64,000 nt of DNA from UBA6912 sp963792895. GTDB taxonomy: Bacteria; Actinomycetota; Acidimicrobiia; Spongiisociales; UBA5794. Both the position numbers and the translations under genes were made by a program. The stretch covers positions 62,001 to 126,000 of the forward strand of contig CAWBYA010000001.1 in assembly GCA_963792895.1 (NCBI GenBank), written 5' to 3'. Shown piece after piece: positions 51,755 through 61,107 of the stretch (positions within the stretch are counted from its first letter, which is position 1; each line of letters opens with the position of its first letter). The notes beneath the pieces were generated by a model. That model had not been told where the DNA came from and did not search any database. It saw only the letters and a list, made by a program, of their open reading frames with translations.

Positions 51755-53047
51755 ATGAGTGACGACTCTGCAACGCTCAACCTCGGGGGCGAAGATTACG
51801 CCCTAACGATCGTCCCGGCCACCATCGGCAACACCGGGGTCGACATCAGCCGACTGAGAGCCGACAGGGGATACGTCACATACGACCCCGGCTTTGCCAA
51901 CACGGCCGGTACCAAGAGCGCCATCACCTACATCAACGGTGCCGAAGGCGTCTTGCGCCACCGCGGCTACCCGATCGAGGATCTCGCACGCAAGTGCACG
52001 TTCCTCGAGGTCTCGCACTTGCTGCTCTTCGGCGACCTGCCCAACGAGACGGAGCTCGACAAGTGGCAGACATCCGTCAGGCGCCACACGATGTTGAGCG
52101 AAGAGATGAAGCGGTTCTTCGACGCGTTTCCCCGCAGCGCCCACCCGATGGCGATCCTCTCGTCGGCCACCAATGCGATCTCCACGTTCTACGAGTCGTA
52201 CTACGACCCGAAAGATCCTGACTCGGTCGTAGAGAGCGCAACTCGACTCATCGCAAAGATGCCGACCATCGCGGCCTGGGCCTACAAGAAGTCCGTCGGC
52301 CAGCCCTACAGCTATCCCCGCAACGACCTGACGTACATCGAGAACTTCCTCCACATGATGTTCGGCCTCCCCGTCGAGGAGTACGAGGTCGATCCGGTCG
52401 TCGCCAGGGCGCTCAACGTCCTGCTCGTGCTGCACGCCGACCATGAACAGAACTGCTCGACTGCAACCGTGCGTTTCTGTGGTTCGAGCCAGGCGAATCT
52501 CTTCGCCTCTGTCGCAGCCGGTATGAACGCCCTGTGGGGACCGCTCCACGGTGGAGCGAATCAGGCGGTGGTCGAGATGCTCCAGCGAATCCACGACGAC
52601 CCGACCATGACGGTCGAGACCGCCGTCGCCCGCGCCAAGGACAAGGACGATCCCTTCCGGCTGATGGGTTTCGGGCATCGCGTCTACAAGAATTACGACC
52701 CGCGCGCCCGCATCCTCAAATCCTTTGCGGACGATGTGCTCGAGCGCATCGGTACCCGTGACCCGCTGCTCGAGATCGCCCACTCGCTCGAGCAGGCCGC
52801 GCTGGAGGATGAGTACTTCGTGAGCCGCAACCTGTACCCGAACGTGGACTTCTACTCGGGCCTGATCTTCCGCGCCCTCGGATTTCCACTTCGGATGTTC
52901 ACGGTGCTCTTCGCCCTGGGCCGGTTGCCGGGGTGGATCGCCCATTGGAAGGAGATGCACGAGGATCCGGAGACTCGCATCGGACGCCCCCGCCAGATCT
53001 ACATCGGAGAGGCGGAACGGCCCTTCCCGGTCATCAGCGCCCGCTGA
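51755..53047 (+). CDS. gltA: Citrate synthase
   Basis: Condenses acetyl-CoA and oxaloacetate. The 430-residue hexameric-type enzyme has LHADHEQNCSTATVRF, the catalytic His in GPLHGGANQAVVEML, the second His in GFGHRVYKNYDPRARI, and the catalytic Asp in YPNVDFYSG. ATG 51755 is preceded by AAAGGGG 11 nt upstream; the frame is open further upstream to 51386 across the intergenic region, without similarity. One of few plus-strand genes; converges with the minus-strand gene at 53087. Confidence 0.97.
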   Translation: MSDDSATLNLGGEDYALTIVPATIGNTGVDISRLRADRGYVTYDPGFANTAGTKSAITYINGAEGVLRHRGYPIEDLARKCTFLEVSHLLLFGDLPNETELDKWQTSVRRHTMLSEEMKRFFDAFPRSAHPMAILSSATNAISTFYESYYDPKDPDSVVESATRLIAKMPTIAAWAYKKSVGQPYSYPRNDLTYIENFLHMMFGLPVEEYEVDPVVARALNVLLVLHADHEQNCSTATVRFCGSSQANLFASVAAGMNALWGPLHGGANQAVVEMLQRIHDDPTMTVETAVARAKDKDDPFRLMGFGHRVYKNYDPRARILKSFADDVLERIGTRDPLLEIAHSLEQAALEDEYFVSRNLYPNVDFYSGLIFRALGFPLRMFTVLFALGRLPGWIAHWKEMHEDPETRIGRPRQIYIGEAERPFPVISAR

Positions 53048-53086
53048 GCCTTTCGGCCGCGGGCCGCAGCTTCGGAATGTCCGGCT

Positions 53087-53584
53087 TCAGCGATCGTCTG
53101 TTGGCACGGCCTCGTCGTAGAGCTCCACAACCGTGCCATCGATGGCGTCGACTCTGACGAGCCCTCGCTTCGTCGGCGGATCATCTGCGGAGAACACGAG
53201 CACGTTCCATATCGGACGCGCCCGCCATCCGGTGAAGCCGACCGCCGCCGAAGCGTGGCCAACGGGGAAGCCGACGGCGCGGTTGGCCGCTTCGAGAGCG
53301 CGTCCCTCCCGCACGGCGAGGTGCCATCCCGCCAAGAAGTGATAGCCACCGATCAGTGCGAGGCCAATCACCATCAGCCACATGCCCGACGGGAGTCCGG
53401 CAACGATCGTGACGCCGGTGAGGACGGCGGCGGCTACGTAAACGACCCCCGCCCGTCGCCGCCGCACGGGGTCAGGGACCGCATACGGGTCGAGCGCCGA
53501 CGCGTCGAGATCGTCCGGCATCCCCGCCGCAGACGCAACGTCCTCGGGGATCTCGATGCGGCGCGCCTTCTTGCGGTCGCTCAT
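53087..53584 (-). CDS. Hypothetical membrane protein coupled to the MMPL transporter
   Basis: 165 residues, family not recognised. N-terminal charged part (SDRKKARRIEIPEDV), two adjacent transmembrane segments (VVYVAAAVLTGVTIVAGL and MWLMVIGLALIGGYHFLAGW, about 48-88), then a soluble C-terminal domain with IWNVLVFSADDPPTKRGLVR and VDAIDGTVVELYDE. Its ATG at 53584 overlaps the stop of the MMPL gene (ATGA), so it is almost certainly co-translated and may be an accessory subunit. Confidence 0.75.
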   Translation of the reverse strand: MSDRKKARRIEIPEDVASAAGMPDDLDASALDPYAVPDPVRRRRAGVVYVAAAVLTGVTIVAGLPSGMWLMVIGLALIGGYHFLAGWHLAVREGRALEAANRAVGFPVGHASAAVGFTGWRARPIWNVLVFSADDPPTKRGLVRVDAIDGTVVELYDEAVPTDDR

Positions 53585-56310
53585 GCTCCCGGCACGCCCT
53601 CTGCCAACTCCTGATCCTGCAGCGCATGGTGAAGGGCGTCAGGATCGAAGGGCTCCTCCCCCCGGCTGCGGTGCCACCGGTCCCAGATGATGAGCATGCT
53701 TGGGAGCACCAGCACTGCGGCAATGAGGGCCAGCAGGATCGTGTACGCCAGGACGAACCCGAACTGGCGGAACGGGATGGTCGTCGACGTCACCAAGATG
53801 CCGAAACCCGCCATGGTGGTGATGGCCGAACCCGCCAGTGCACCGCCGGTATACGTGAGCGTGTGCTCTATGGCGTCATCGGCGACCGGGTAGGCAATCC
53901 GTTCTTCGAGGTAGCGGTGCGTCACGTGGATCATGTATGGGATCCCGATGCCAATGCCGAGGGCTGAGATGGTCGCCGTGACAGGTCCGAAGGCGATGTT
54001 GAAGGCGGCCATCAACCCAAACACCCAAATGACCACGATCGCAACGGGAAGAGTTGTGATGAGCCCCAGCATGGGCCGCCGAGACTCGAACCAGAAGTTG
54101 GCGACCAGAAGTAACAGAGCGGCGCCCATGGTCAGCAGCAGCGACGAGACCTGAGAGTCGCGGAGCGTACCAATCACGAGGTCGTTGATGATGAAGCTCG
54201 AAGTGGCTACCGACGACAACCCCGCGGATGTCACGGGCGCAAAGGCCTCATTGAGCCTCGATGCGAGATCGCCGGCGCCCGGCTCACCGCCCACGGTGTC
54301 GAAGTTGAACAGGGCCGCGTCGTATCCGCCGTTCGACGACGAGAGGACTGCGGCCATCGGTACTGGATACGTGGCAAACGCCGCGTCGTAGAGGGGCGTT
54401 GCGTCTGCCCCGGGCGGCATCGTCCGATCGTCCTGCAGCCCAACATCCATCGCAACAGCAAGAATCTCGGGATCGAACGTCTCGCTCTCCGGATTCACGA
54501 GCTGAAGGATCGTACCGGTAAGAGCTTGACCGGTCGGGAACGGACCGGCCGGTGTCTCCACGGCCTGGACGTCGGGCACTGCCCCGGCTGCGAGGAAGGA
54601 CTCGAGCATGGAGTTCCACGCGTCGCCGGACGCGACGTCGCCCTCGACCAACACCGACGTTGTCTCCGGAAAGTCGAACCGCTCATCGACGGTGATCGCC
54701 GTGCCGCGAAGCGGGGACGTTGTTGGCACGAAGTCGAGCACGGAGAACTTGGTCGACAGGTTCGACATGCTGATCCCGGCAAGGACCGTCAACACCAACG
54801 CAACGGCGAGCGTCCCCCAGGCGAAGCGCTTCGGCAGCACAGAGGCACTCCCGATCATGCGCGGCAGAGCCCGCGACTCGCCGCCCTCCATGCTGTCGGA
54901 ATCGAGCCGTCCCACGCGCTCGGCACGACGATCGAGCACCTCACGAACAGCGGGCACGAAGGTCAGCATGAGAAGGAACGACACCACGATCCCGACCGCT
55001 GCGAGCTCACCGAACTCGGCCAGCGCTGGGATGTCGTTGGTGACGTTGGTCAGGAACCCAACCGCGGTGGTGACCGTGGCGAGGACGAGTGCAATGCCCG
55101 TCGTGCGAATTGCTGTCGTCACCGCCAGGTTGACGGAACGTCCCGCATGGATTTCCTGCCTGTATCGGGTGTTGAGGTGGATCGAGTAATCGACGCCAAG
55201 CCCGATGAGCAAGATGGGGAGGATTTGGACCAGCTGCGACTGATCCTCGAATCGCAGGAAGCCGTATCCGTTCATCCACTGGATCGCGAAGCCGATCGTC
55301 AAGAACGTCAGGACGGTGTCGGCCGCCGTTCTCCGCAACGTGCGACTCCCGATGGACCACACGAGGAATGCAGCGAGATAGCAGAGCCCCGCTATCGAAG
55401 CAACGGATCCAACGGACGCATCGCCCCACGACTCGGGCAGCACGTCGGGGAAGATGAGCGCCAGGCTCGGCCCCACTGCGACTGCCGCGCCGATCACCAT
55501 GAGCACGATGCCTGCGAAGAACATGCTGCGATCCCGCACGGTGCGCGGCCTCACCAAGAACACGATCGAGAGCACCAGGAGAATGATGAGCCCCGCTGCC
55601 AGGAAGAGGCGCAGGATCTCGTTCTGGAAATCGTCTCCAGAGGCGAAAACGAGCTCGACGCTGAAGGCTTCGAGGTTGACGGACTCAGGAATGGCCGCGG
55701 TGGTGACGCTGTCCGCAACCCCCCGGGCACGGTTCGCCAACTCGTCGAAGTCGTCGGTCGATTCGTAGGTGATCGCGCTCAGACCGATCTCAGCAGTGGC
55801 CGTCGTGAAGTCGGCATCGTCGGACACCAGCGCAGTGAGGAATGTCCGGAACTCCGGCGGAACCTGTTCCAAGCCCGAGAGGTAGAGCGCCTTGACCTCA
55901 GCGTCGGACGTGGGAGCAGGCGCACCGGCATCGATCGCAAACTGCACCGGAGCGAGGTAGGACAGCACGGCGGGCGACTGCGGCGTGTCGACGAGAAACT
56001 CGGCCGCTTGCCCGCTTCTCACGGACTGGTCGACCGCACTCGCCGCCTGGAGCGCATCGAGGGTGATGACGTCCCCTGTCGAGCTCGACGTGATCACCTG
56101 AAGCCGAGTTGCCGCACCGAATCGCTCTGCGATCACGCTGGATGCAGCCAGTTCGGGTGCTTCGGGAGCGAACGACTCGTTCTGGTCCTCGGCAGGCTGA
56201 AACTGCCCCCCGAAACTCCCCAACACCATCGAAACGACGATCGTCAGCGCGATGACCAGCCACGGAAAGCGGCGTACTGCAGCTGCGAGGGTGTTCACCA
56301 AGGTCTTCAT
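53581..56310 (-). CDS. MMPL-family RND transporter
   Basis: Predicted proton-driven exporter of lipids or hydrophobic compounds. 909 residues in the duplicated RND layout: N-terminal helix (FPWLVIALTIVVSMVLGSFG), a large extracytoplasmic domain, a membrane block with ILPILLIGLGVDYSIHLNTRY (TM4 region, RND Asp/Tyr pair), a second helix and extracytoplasmic domain, and a second block with SALGIGIGIPYMIHVTHRYLEER. The second copy lacks the Asp of the first (GIPYMIH). Substrate unknown; the resemblance is to MMPL/sterol-sensing hydrophobe exporters. No TetR regulator nearby. Confidence 0.92.
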   Translation of the reverse strand: MKTLVNTLAAAVRRFPWLVIALTIVVSMVLGSFGGQFQPAEDQNESFAPEAPELAASSVIAERFGAATRLQVITSSSTGDVITLDALQAASAVDQSVRSGQAAEFLVDTPQSPAVLSYLAPVQFAIDAGAPAPTSDAEVKALYLSGLEQVPPEFRTFLTALVSDDADFTTATAEIGLSAITYESTDDFDELANRARGVADSVTTAAIPESVNLEAFSVELVFASGDDFQNEILRLFLAAGLIILLVLSIVFLVRPRTVRDRSMFFAGIVLMVIGAAVAVGPSLALIFPDVLPESWGDASVGSVASIAGLCYLAAFLVWSIGSRTLRRTAADTVLTFLTIGFAIQWMNGYGFLRFEDQSQLVQILPILLIGLGVDYSIHLNTRYRQEIHAGRSVNLAVTTAIRTTGIALVLATVTTAVGFLTNVTNDIPALAEFGELAAVGIVVSFLLMLTFVPAVREVLDRRAERVGRLDSDSMEGGESRALPRMIGSASVLPKRFAWGTLAVALVLTVLAGISMSNLSTKFSVLDFVPTTSPLRGTAITVDERFDFPETTSVLVEGDVASGDAWNSMLESFLAAGAVPDVQAVETPAGPFPTGQALTGTILQLVNPESETFDPEILAVAMDVGLQDDRTMPPGADATPLYDAAFATYPVPMAAVLSSSNGGYDAALFNFDTVGGEPGAGDLASRLNEAFAPVTSAGLSSVATSSFIINDLVIGTLRDSQVSSLLLTMGAALLLLVANFWFESRRPMLGLITTLPVAIVVIWVFGLMAAFNIAFGPVTATISALGIGIGIPYMIHVTHRYLEERIAYPVADDAIEHTLTYTGGALAGSAITTMAGFGILVTSTTIPFRQFGFVLAYTILLALIAAVLVLPSMLIIWDRWHRSRGEEPFDPDALHHALQDQELAEGVPGA

Positions 56311-56417
56311 GAGGGAGCTCCGATATCAGCGAGTGCGGAAGCCGGCAGGTTACGTGCCGGCGCAGAGTGTTCAAGTTCACGTGGGTGCATGCGTCTCCGA
56401 CGACGCCGGGCAGGACG

Positions 56418-58352
56418 TCAGCGAGGCGGCCGGCAGAGCTCCTGGAGCTCGGCAACAGCAACGTCTCGCGGGACGGCGCGACGCTCGTGTTCCTCACCGC
56501 GCAACCGAATACCGACGGTGCCGGCTTTCGCATCCTTGTCCCCAACAACGAGCACCGAAGGGTGCTTGCTGGTGATGGCGCGGCGAATCTTCTCACCGAC
56601 GGTGTCATCAGCCTCATCGACGTGCACGCGGAGACCGGCTGCTCGCAGCTGGTCCTGCGTCTGGTGTGCATAGTCGATGTGGCGATCGGCGACGGGCACG
56701 ATCGTCGCCTGAACCGGTGCCAGCCATGCAGGAAACGCACCCGCATAGTGTTCGACCAGAATGCCGACGAACCGCTCGATCGATCCCATGAGCGCCCGAT
56801 GGATCATCACCGGGCGCTCCCGTTGATTCTCGCTCGTCGTGTAGCCGAGGTCGAAGTTCTCCGGCTGGGCGAAGTCCACCTGCAGGGTGGATAGCTGCCA
56901 GCGCCTCCCGATGGCATCGCGCACGTGGACGTCGATCTTGGGGCCGTAGAAGGCCGCTTCGGCCTCCGCCAGCTGGTACGGAATGGATGCTTTGTCGAGC
57001 GCAGTGCGCAGAGCATCGGTGGCCTGCTCCCACAATGGCAGCTCGCCCATCCACTTGTCCGGATCGCGGGTGGAGAGATCGGCCTCGAACTCGTCGAAAC
57101 CGAAGTCGCGCAGCACCATCAACGTGAAGTCGAGCAGATTCTCGAGCTCGTCAGCAATCTGCGACTCCGTCGTGAAGATGTGGCTGTCGTCCTGCGTGAA
57201 CCCGCGCGCGCGCAACAGACCATGGACCACACCGGATCGTTCGTATCGGTAGACGGTGCCGAGCTCATACAGACGGAGCGGCAACTCTCGGTAGCTCCGC
57301 CCCCTGCTGCCGAAGATCAAGATGTGGAACGGGCAGTTCATCGGCTTCAGCCGGTACTCGGTGCCCTCGTCCATCTCCATGCCCGGGTACATGCCGTCCG
57401 CATAGAAATCGAGGTGGCCGGAGGTGTGCCAAAGGTCCGCTTTGGCGACGTGCGGCGAGTACACGAGCTCGTAGCCGTGTGCGGCATGGGTCCTCCGGCT
57501 GTAGTCCTCGATCGCCCGGCGCACGACACCACCGTTGGGGTGCCAGACGGCGAGACCACTGCCCAAGTCGGCCGGGAAGGAGAAGAGCTCGAGCTCGGCG
57601 CCCAGTTTTCGGTGATCTCGCTTGCGCGCCTCTTCGACACGATGAACGTAGGCCTCCAGCTCCTTCTTGGTTTCCCATGCAGTCCCATAGATGCGTTGTA
57701 GCTGAGGGTTCTTCTCGTCACCTCGCCAGTACGCCCCGGCGCTGCGGAGCAAAGAGAAGGCGGCGAGTCGACCGGTTGACGGCAGGTGGGGCCCACGGCA
57801 CAGATCGACGAATGAGCGATTCCGGTAGATGCTCACCTCGCCGCCTGCCGCCCCCTCCGCCTCGTCTACGCCTTCGATGATCTCGAGCTTGAAGGGTTGG
57901 TCGGCGAACGCCTGCACCGCCTCTGACTTCGAGAGCACGCTGCGCTCGAACGCCTGGTCCTCGGCCACGATCTCGTGCATGCGGGCCTCGATACGCTCGA
58001 GGTCTTCCGGGGTGAAGGGCCGCCCGATGTCGAAGTCGTAGTAGAAGCCGTCCTCGATGGGCGGCCCGATAGCGAATGCGGCGCCTGGAAAGAGATCGAG
58101 CACGGCTTGCGCCATCACATGGGCTGCGGAGTGACGCATGACGTGGCGGCCCGCCTCGGTCGTCTCGGTGATGACTTCGATGACGCCGTCGCGGTCGATG
58201 GGGCGGGTCAGGTCCAATGCGACGCCGTCGTGGCGTACGGCAACGGCTGCCTTGGCGAGCCGAGCGCCGATCGAGGCAGCCACCTCCGCCCCCGTGACGC
58301 CGTCGGCGAACTCGCGAACGGTACCGTCGGGAAAGGTGAGATGGATGGCCAC
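56418..58352 (-). CDS. thrS: Threonine-tRNA ligase
   Basis: Charges tRNA-Thr and edits Ser-tRNA-Thr. Full-length 644 residues: TGS domain (LTFPDGTVREFADGVTG), editing domain with HSAAHVMAQAVLDLFPG and CRGPHLPSTGRL, class II core with MNCPFHILIF zinc/motif region and RYERSGVVHGLLRARGFTQD (motif 2), motif 3 MIHRALMGSIERF and anticodon domain. ATG 58352 with GAGGAGG upstream. No T-box seen in the 137-bp upstream gap shared with the divergent zinc-ribbon gene. Confidence 0.98.
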   Translation of the reverse strand: MAIHLTFPDGTVREFADGVTGAEVAASIGARLAKAAVAVRHDGVALDLTRPIDRDGVIEVITETTEAGRHVMRHSAAHVMAQAVLDLFPGAAFAIGPPIEDGFYYDFDIGRPFTPEDLERIEARMHEIVAEDQAFERSVLSKSEAVQAFADQPFKLEIIEGVDEAEGAAGGEVSIYRNRSFVDLCRGPHLPSTGRLAAFSLLRSAGAYWRGDEKNPQLQRIYGTAWETKKELEAYVHRVEEARKRDHRKLGAELELFSFPADLGSGLAVWHPNGGVVRRAIEDYSRRTHAAHGYELVYSPHVAKADLWHTSGHLDFYADGMYPGMEMDEGTEYRLKPMNCPFHILIFGSRGRSYRELPLRLYELGTVYRYERSGVVHGLLRARGFTQDDSHIFTTESQIADELENLLDFTLMVLRDFGFDEFEADLSTRDPDKWMGELPLWEQATDALRTALDKASIPYQLAEAEAAFYGPKIDVHVRDAIGRRWQLSTLQVDFAQPENFDLGYTTSENQRERPVMIHRALMGSIERFVGILVEHYAGAFPAWLAPVQATIVPVADRHIDYAHQTQDQLRAAGLRVHVDEADDTVGEKIRRAITSKHPSVLVVGDKDAKAGTVGIRLRGEEHERRAVPRDVAVAELQELCRPPR

Positions 58353-58489
58353 GTGCTCCTCCTCGAGAGTGCAGGTGCCAGGCTACCGTCCGTGGGTACG
58401 GCCTTCGCCCGCGCGTCACGGCCCCGAAATCCGCGAAAAACCGGCTTGCCATCCCTACGCTGCCCAGGTCGGCGAAGGAGGCGCGGCGG

Positions 58490-58690
58490 ATGGTGGACAT
58501 CCTGGTGGCAAGTGCATTGGTTGCGGCAGGCGTGACGGTGGCAACACGCAAGCTGGCGCCCGATCACCGCTCCGACGGTCGCAGTTTCGCTTTCCTCGCC
58601 GTGGACTCCGACCTCCCGTGCCCGTGGTGCTGCGCCCCGACCCGCGAGGACGACCGCCGATGCCCGTCCTGCCATCAGCCTTTCGGCTGA
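58490..58690 (+). CDS. Small membrane-anchored zinc-ribbon protein
   Basis: 66 residues, not a recognised family. One hydrophobic N-terminal helix (VDILVASALVAAGVTVA) and a C-terminal zinc-ribbon knuckle pair CPWC and CPSC (LPCPWCCAPTREDDRRCPSC). AGGAGG lies 8 nt before the ATG at 58490, good evidence that it is translated. Its 3' end overlaps the mshD 3' end by 16 nt on the opposite strand. A redox or nucleic-acid role cannot be decided. Confidence 0.65.
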   Translation: MVDILVASALVAAGVTVATRKLAPDHRSDGRSFAFLAVDSDLPCPWCCAPTREDDRRCPSCHQPFG

Positions 58691-59583
58691 TCCGCCCGCC
58701 GGTCACCCGATAGGCCCCGTCCCTCTCGCACGGCGAACTCGCGAGTGGTGAAGGCAACCCGAAATCCGAAGGCTCTGTAAAACGCGACAGCTTGGACGGC
58801 GGCGGCATCCACATACAGCATCGCCTCCCGGGCGTTCTGGCGTTCCGCCAGGTCGACGAGCCCAGCTCGAACGAGCGCAGTGCCGAGACCTCCTCCCTGG
58901 TAGCCGGGCACGACACCGATGATGTAGATCTCACCGACCCTTCCGGGATGGAGCTTCGTCCAGCACGATCCGATGAGGCGTTCGCCTCTCCATGCCAACA
59001 GGAAACCCTCCGGATCGAACCACGGCTGGCGCAGGCGAAGGCTGAGGTTCTCGAGGTCGAGTGCACCATTCTCCGGATGATCGGCAAAGGCTGCGTTGTT
59101 GGCGCCTAGCCACGCCTGCTCGTCGACTCCTGGTCGGAACCGCCGTATCTCGACGCCCTCCGGCACGGACACGCCGTCGCTGATCGGAAGCAGGCGGTGC
59201 ATCTCGTACAAGGCTCGAACCTCGCGAAGGTCGAGCGCATGCGCTGCCGCGACATCGTCGGGCCGCCACGCCCACACGGTGAGGCGGGCTGCTTCGGGCA
59301 GGGTGTCGCGGGCCGCACTGATGAGATCGGCCGCAATTGCCGTGCCATCGCGGCATGCCGGGTCAACGACGACCTCGACCGCCCAGTGTGCCAGCTCGGG
59401 GCGGGCCGCATTGTGGTGTGCCGCATGTGCATAGCCGGTGATGACGCGGCCTTCGGCAACGAACTCGACCTCCGACCCTCGAAAGAGCCGCGCGGCTTTG
59501 TGCTCGGACAGGGCAGGCCGACCATCTGCTGCAGCGCGCGCGGCGAGAACCGCCGCAACCGCGGCGTGATCATCCACAACCAT
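58675..59583 (-). CDS. mshD: Mycothiol acetyltransferase MshD
   Basis: Acetylates Cys-GlcN-Ins, the last step of mycothiol synthesis. The 302 residues are two tandem GNAT domains; the C-terminal one has the acetyl-CoA loop GEIYIIGVVPGYQGGGLGTA and the end segment AVAFYRAFGFRVAFTTREFAV, typical of MshD. Start ATG 59583 (MVVDDHAAVAAVL); a frame open to 59703 would overlap the divergent patatin start. Shows that this organism uses mycothiol as its thiol buffer. Confidence 0.92.
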   Translation of the reverse strand: MVVDDHAAVAAVLAARAAADGRPALSEHKAARLFRGSEVEFVAEGRVITGYAHAAHHNAARPELAHWAVEVVVDPACRDGTAIAADLISAARDTLPEAARLTVWAWRPDDVAAAHALDLREVRALYEMHRLLPISDGVSVPEGVEIRRFRPGVDEQAWLGANNAAFADHPENGALDLENLSLRLRQPWFDPEGFLLAWRGERLIGSCWTKLHPGRVGEIYIIGVVPGYQGGGLGTALVRAGLVDLAERQNAREAMLYVDAAAVQAVAFYRAFGFRVAFTTREFAVREGRGLSGDRRADQPKG

Positions 59584-59702
59584 GCGACGCACGGGCACGG
59601 ACGGCAGCGTAGATGGCGTCGGCACTAGGGGCGTTGTGCCCTCGGTTGGATGCCGGTCGTCGGTGATGCCCGGTATGGCGCCACGCCCTATCCTCGGAGG
59701 CA

Positions 59703-60659
59703 ATGGCGACGGTAGGGTTGGTACTCGGAGGCGGTGGCATCACCGGAGCGTCGTACCATCTCGGAACGCTCCTTGCGCTCGAGATGGCGACGGGCTGGCA
59801 CCCGAGTCAAGCGGACGTCATCATCGGCACGTCGTGCGGCGCATTCACGGCGGCGATGGTCCGAGGTGGGCAGCTCTCCATCGACGCATTCCTCGACGAA
59901 GCGCACTCTCGCGACGAGGTGGCGCGCCGGCTTCGCGCCAGGGTGTACCGCCGCAGCACGCGCCCCAAGGGCGTGGTCCGATGGTTGCGCCGTGGAGTGC
60001 TCCCCGGCCTGACCCGCCCCGACCTCCGACTCGTAGCCGGCTCGCCTGCGCTCTACACAACCGAGGGCATCGTCGACTGGGTCGAGGAGCGGCTCGGCCC
60101 GCTCGCCGATGCCTGGCCGGCGGAACCGACGGTGATCTGCGCTTTCGACCTGGCCAAGCGGCGCCGTGCCCCGTTTGGCACCGACGCCGCCCCCTCCGTC
60201 GGCCTCAAGTACGCAGTCGCAGCCTCGGTGGCCGTACCGATGGTGTTCGAACCGGTTCAAATCGAAGGGCGATGGTACGCCGACGGGGGTATCGCCACGG
60301 GCACCAGCGCCGACCTTCTTCTCGGTTCACCAGAGCAGCTGGACCTCGTCATCGTCGTCGCTCCGATGGCCGCGTCCGAGTCGCGAGAGGGAGCACGGTT
60401 CTACGAGGATGCCTTCGATAGAGCGGGGCGCGCCGCCCTCACTCAGGAGCTCGACCGTATTCGAGCCGACTGGCCCGGAACAGATATCGTCGTCTTCCGG
60501 CCAGACGAGCGGGTGCTTGCGGTCACCCGCCCCAACCCGCTGTCGACGAAGGCTGCCGTGCCTGCCTTTCTGCGCACACTCCGGTCGCTCAAGGACGAGC
60601 TCGCGCGGCCCGACACCTGGCAGATCCTGCGCCGTCATCTCGTCACGACCAATGTCTGA
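59703..60659 (+). CDS. Patatin-like phospholipase family protein
   Basis: Serine acyl hydrolase with a Ser-Asp dyad. The 318 residues start with the oxyanion-hole glycines LVLGGGGITGASYHLG, then the nucleophile elbow GTSCGA (GxSxG, about 42-47), and the Asp in GRWYADGGIATGTSADLLL. The substrate is unknown; membrane lipids are usual for the family. ATG 59703 lies 119 bp from the divergent mshD start. Confidence 0.9.
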   Translation: MATVGLVLGGGGITGASYHLGTLLALEMATGWHPSQADVIIGTSCGAFTAAMVRGGQLSIDAFLDEAHSRDEVARRLRARVYRRSTRPKGVVRWLRRGVLPGLTRPDLRLVAGSPALYTTEGIVDWVEERLGPLADAWPAEPTVICAFDLAKRRRAPFGTDAAPSVGLKYAVAASVAVPMVFEPVQIEGRWYADGGIATGTSADLLLGSPEQLDLVIVVAPMAASESREGARFYEDAFDRAGRAALTQELDRIRADWPGTDIVVFRPDERVLAVTRPNPLSTKAAVPAFLRTLRSLKDELARPDTWQILRRHLVTTNV

Positions 60660-60801
60660 GGAGACGGACGACGGCCGAATGAGGCGCCCGGCCCCTGGCA
60701 ATGCCGCCGGGCTTTACGTATTGTACGGTCTATCGGTTGAGATGGCCGAAGCGTCCCGGTGTGGTGGGGCGTCGCTTTGTCGGGGGAATGGACGTCGGAG
60801 G

Positions 60802-61011
60802 ATGGACGTGGGAGAGAGAGTTCTCGCCTGGCTGCACTCGTTGCCCGCGTCCGAACGCGGGGCAAGTCTGGTCGAATACGCATTTCTCGCCATCTTGATC
60901 GCCATGGCGGCCTTGATCGCGCTGCGGTTCATGGGCCAGGAGGTCAACGCCAATCTCGAGGACTTCAATACCGAGTATGGCAACCTCCGCAATGCAGTTC
61001 CCGCCGGATGA
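60802..61011 (+). CDS. Flp/Fap-type pilin
   Basis: Predicted type IVb prepilin of 69 residues. A short leader ends ASERG, cleavage would precede ASLVEY with Glu at +5 and Tyr at +6 (the Flp rule), and the hydrophobic helix is LVEYAFLAILIAMAALIALR. The mature tail is short (EDFNTEYGNLRNAVPAG). GGAGG directly abuts the ATG at 60802, so spacing is poor; the frame stays open far upstream, antisense to no known gene but inside the patatin gene in another frame. The 142 bp before it shows no clear promoter. No other tad genes here; the likely processing enzyme is at 22662-23345. Confidence 0.8.
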   Translation: MDVGERVLAWLHSLPASERGASLVEYAFLAILIAMAALIALRFMGQEVNANLEDFNTEYGNLRNAVPAG

Positions 61012-61107
61012 GCCACGCGCTCGGCTCGTCGAGCAGCTGAGGCGATCTCGCCCCGGCCTGTTCCCGCCTCCCGGCTGACTGCTCGCTCGCGGTGAAGGGC
61101 GGCATGT

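Noticed and set aside
56341..56361. 7-bp inverted repeat GCCGGCA/TGCCGGC between thrS and the MMPL gene
   Set aside because: Could be a weak terminator or operator, but there is no T-run and such palindromes are common in high-GC sequence; not strong enough to list as a feature.
60166..60801. Upstream extension of the pilin frame to 281 codons
   Set aside because: This part lies within the patatin gene in another frame and looks like shadow translation; only the last 69 codons are pilin-like.
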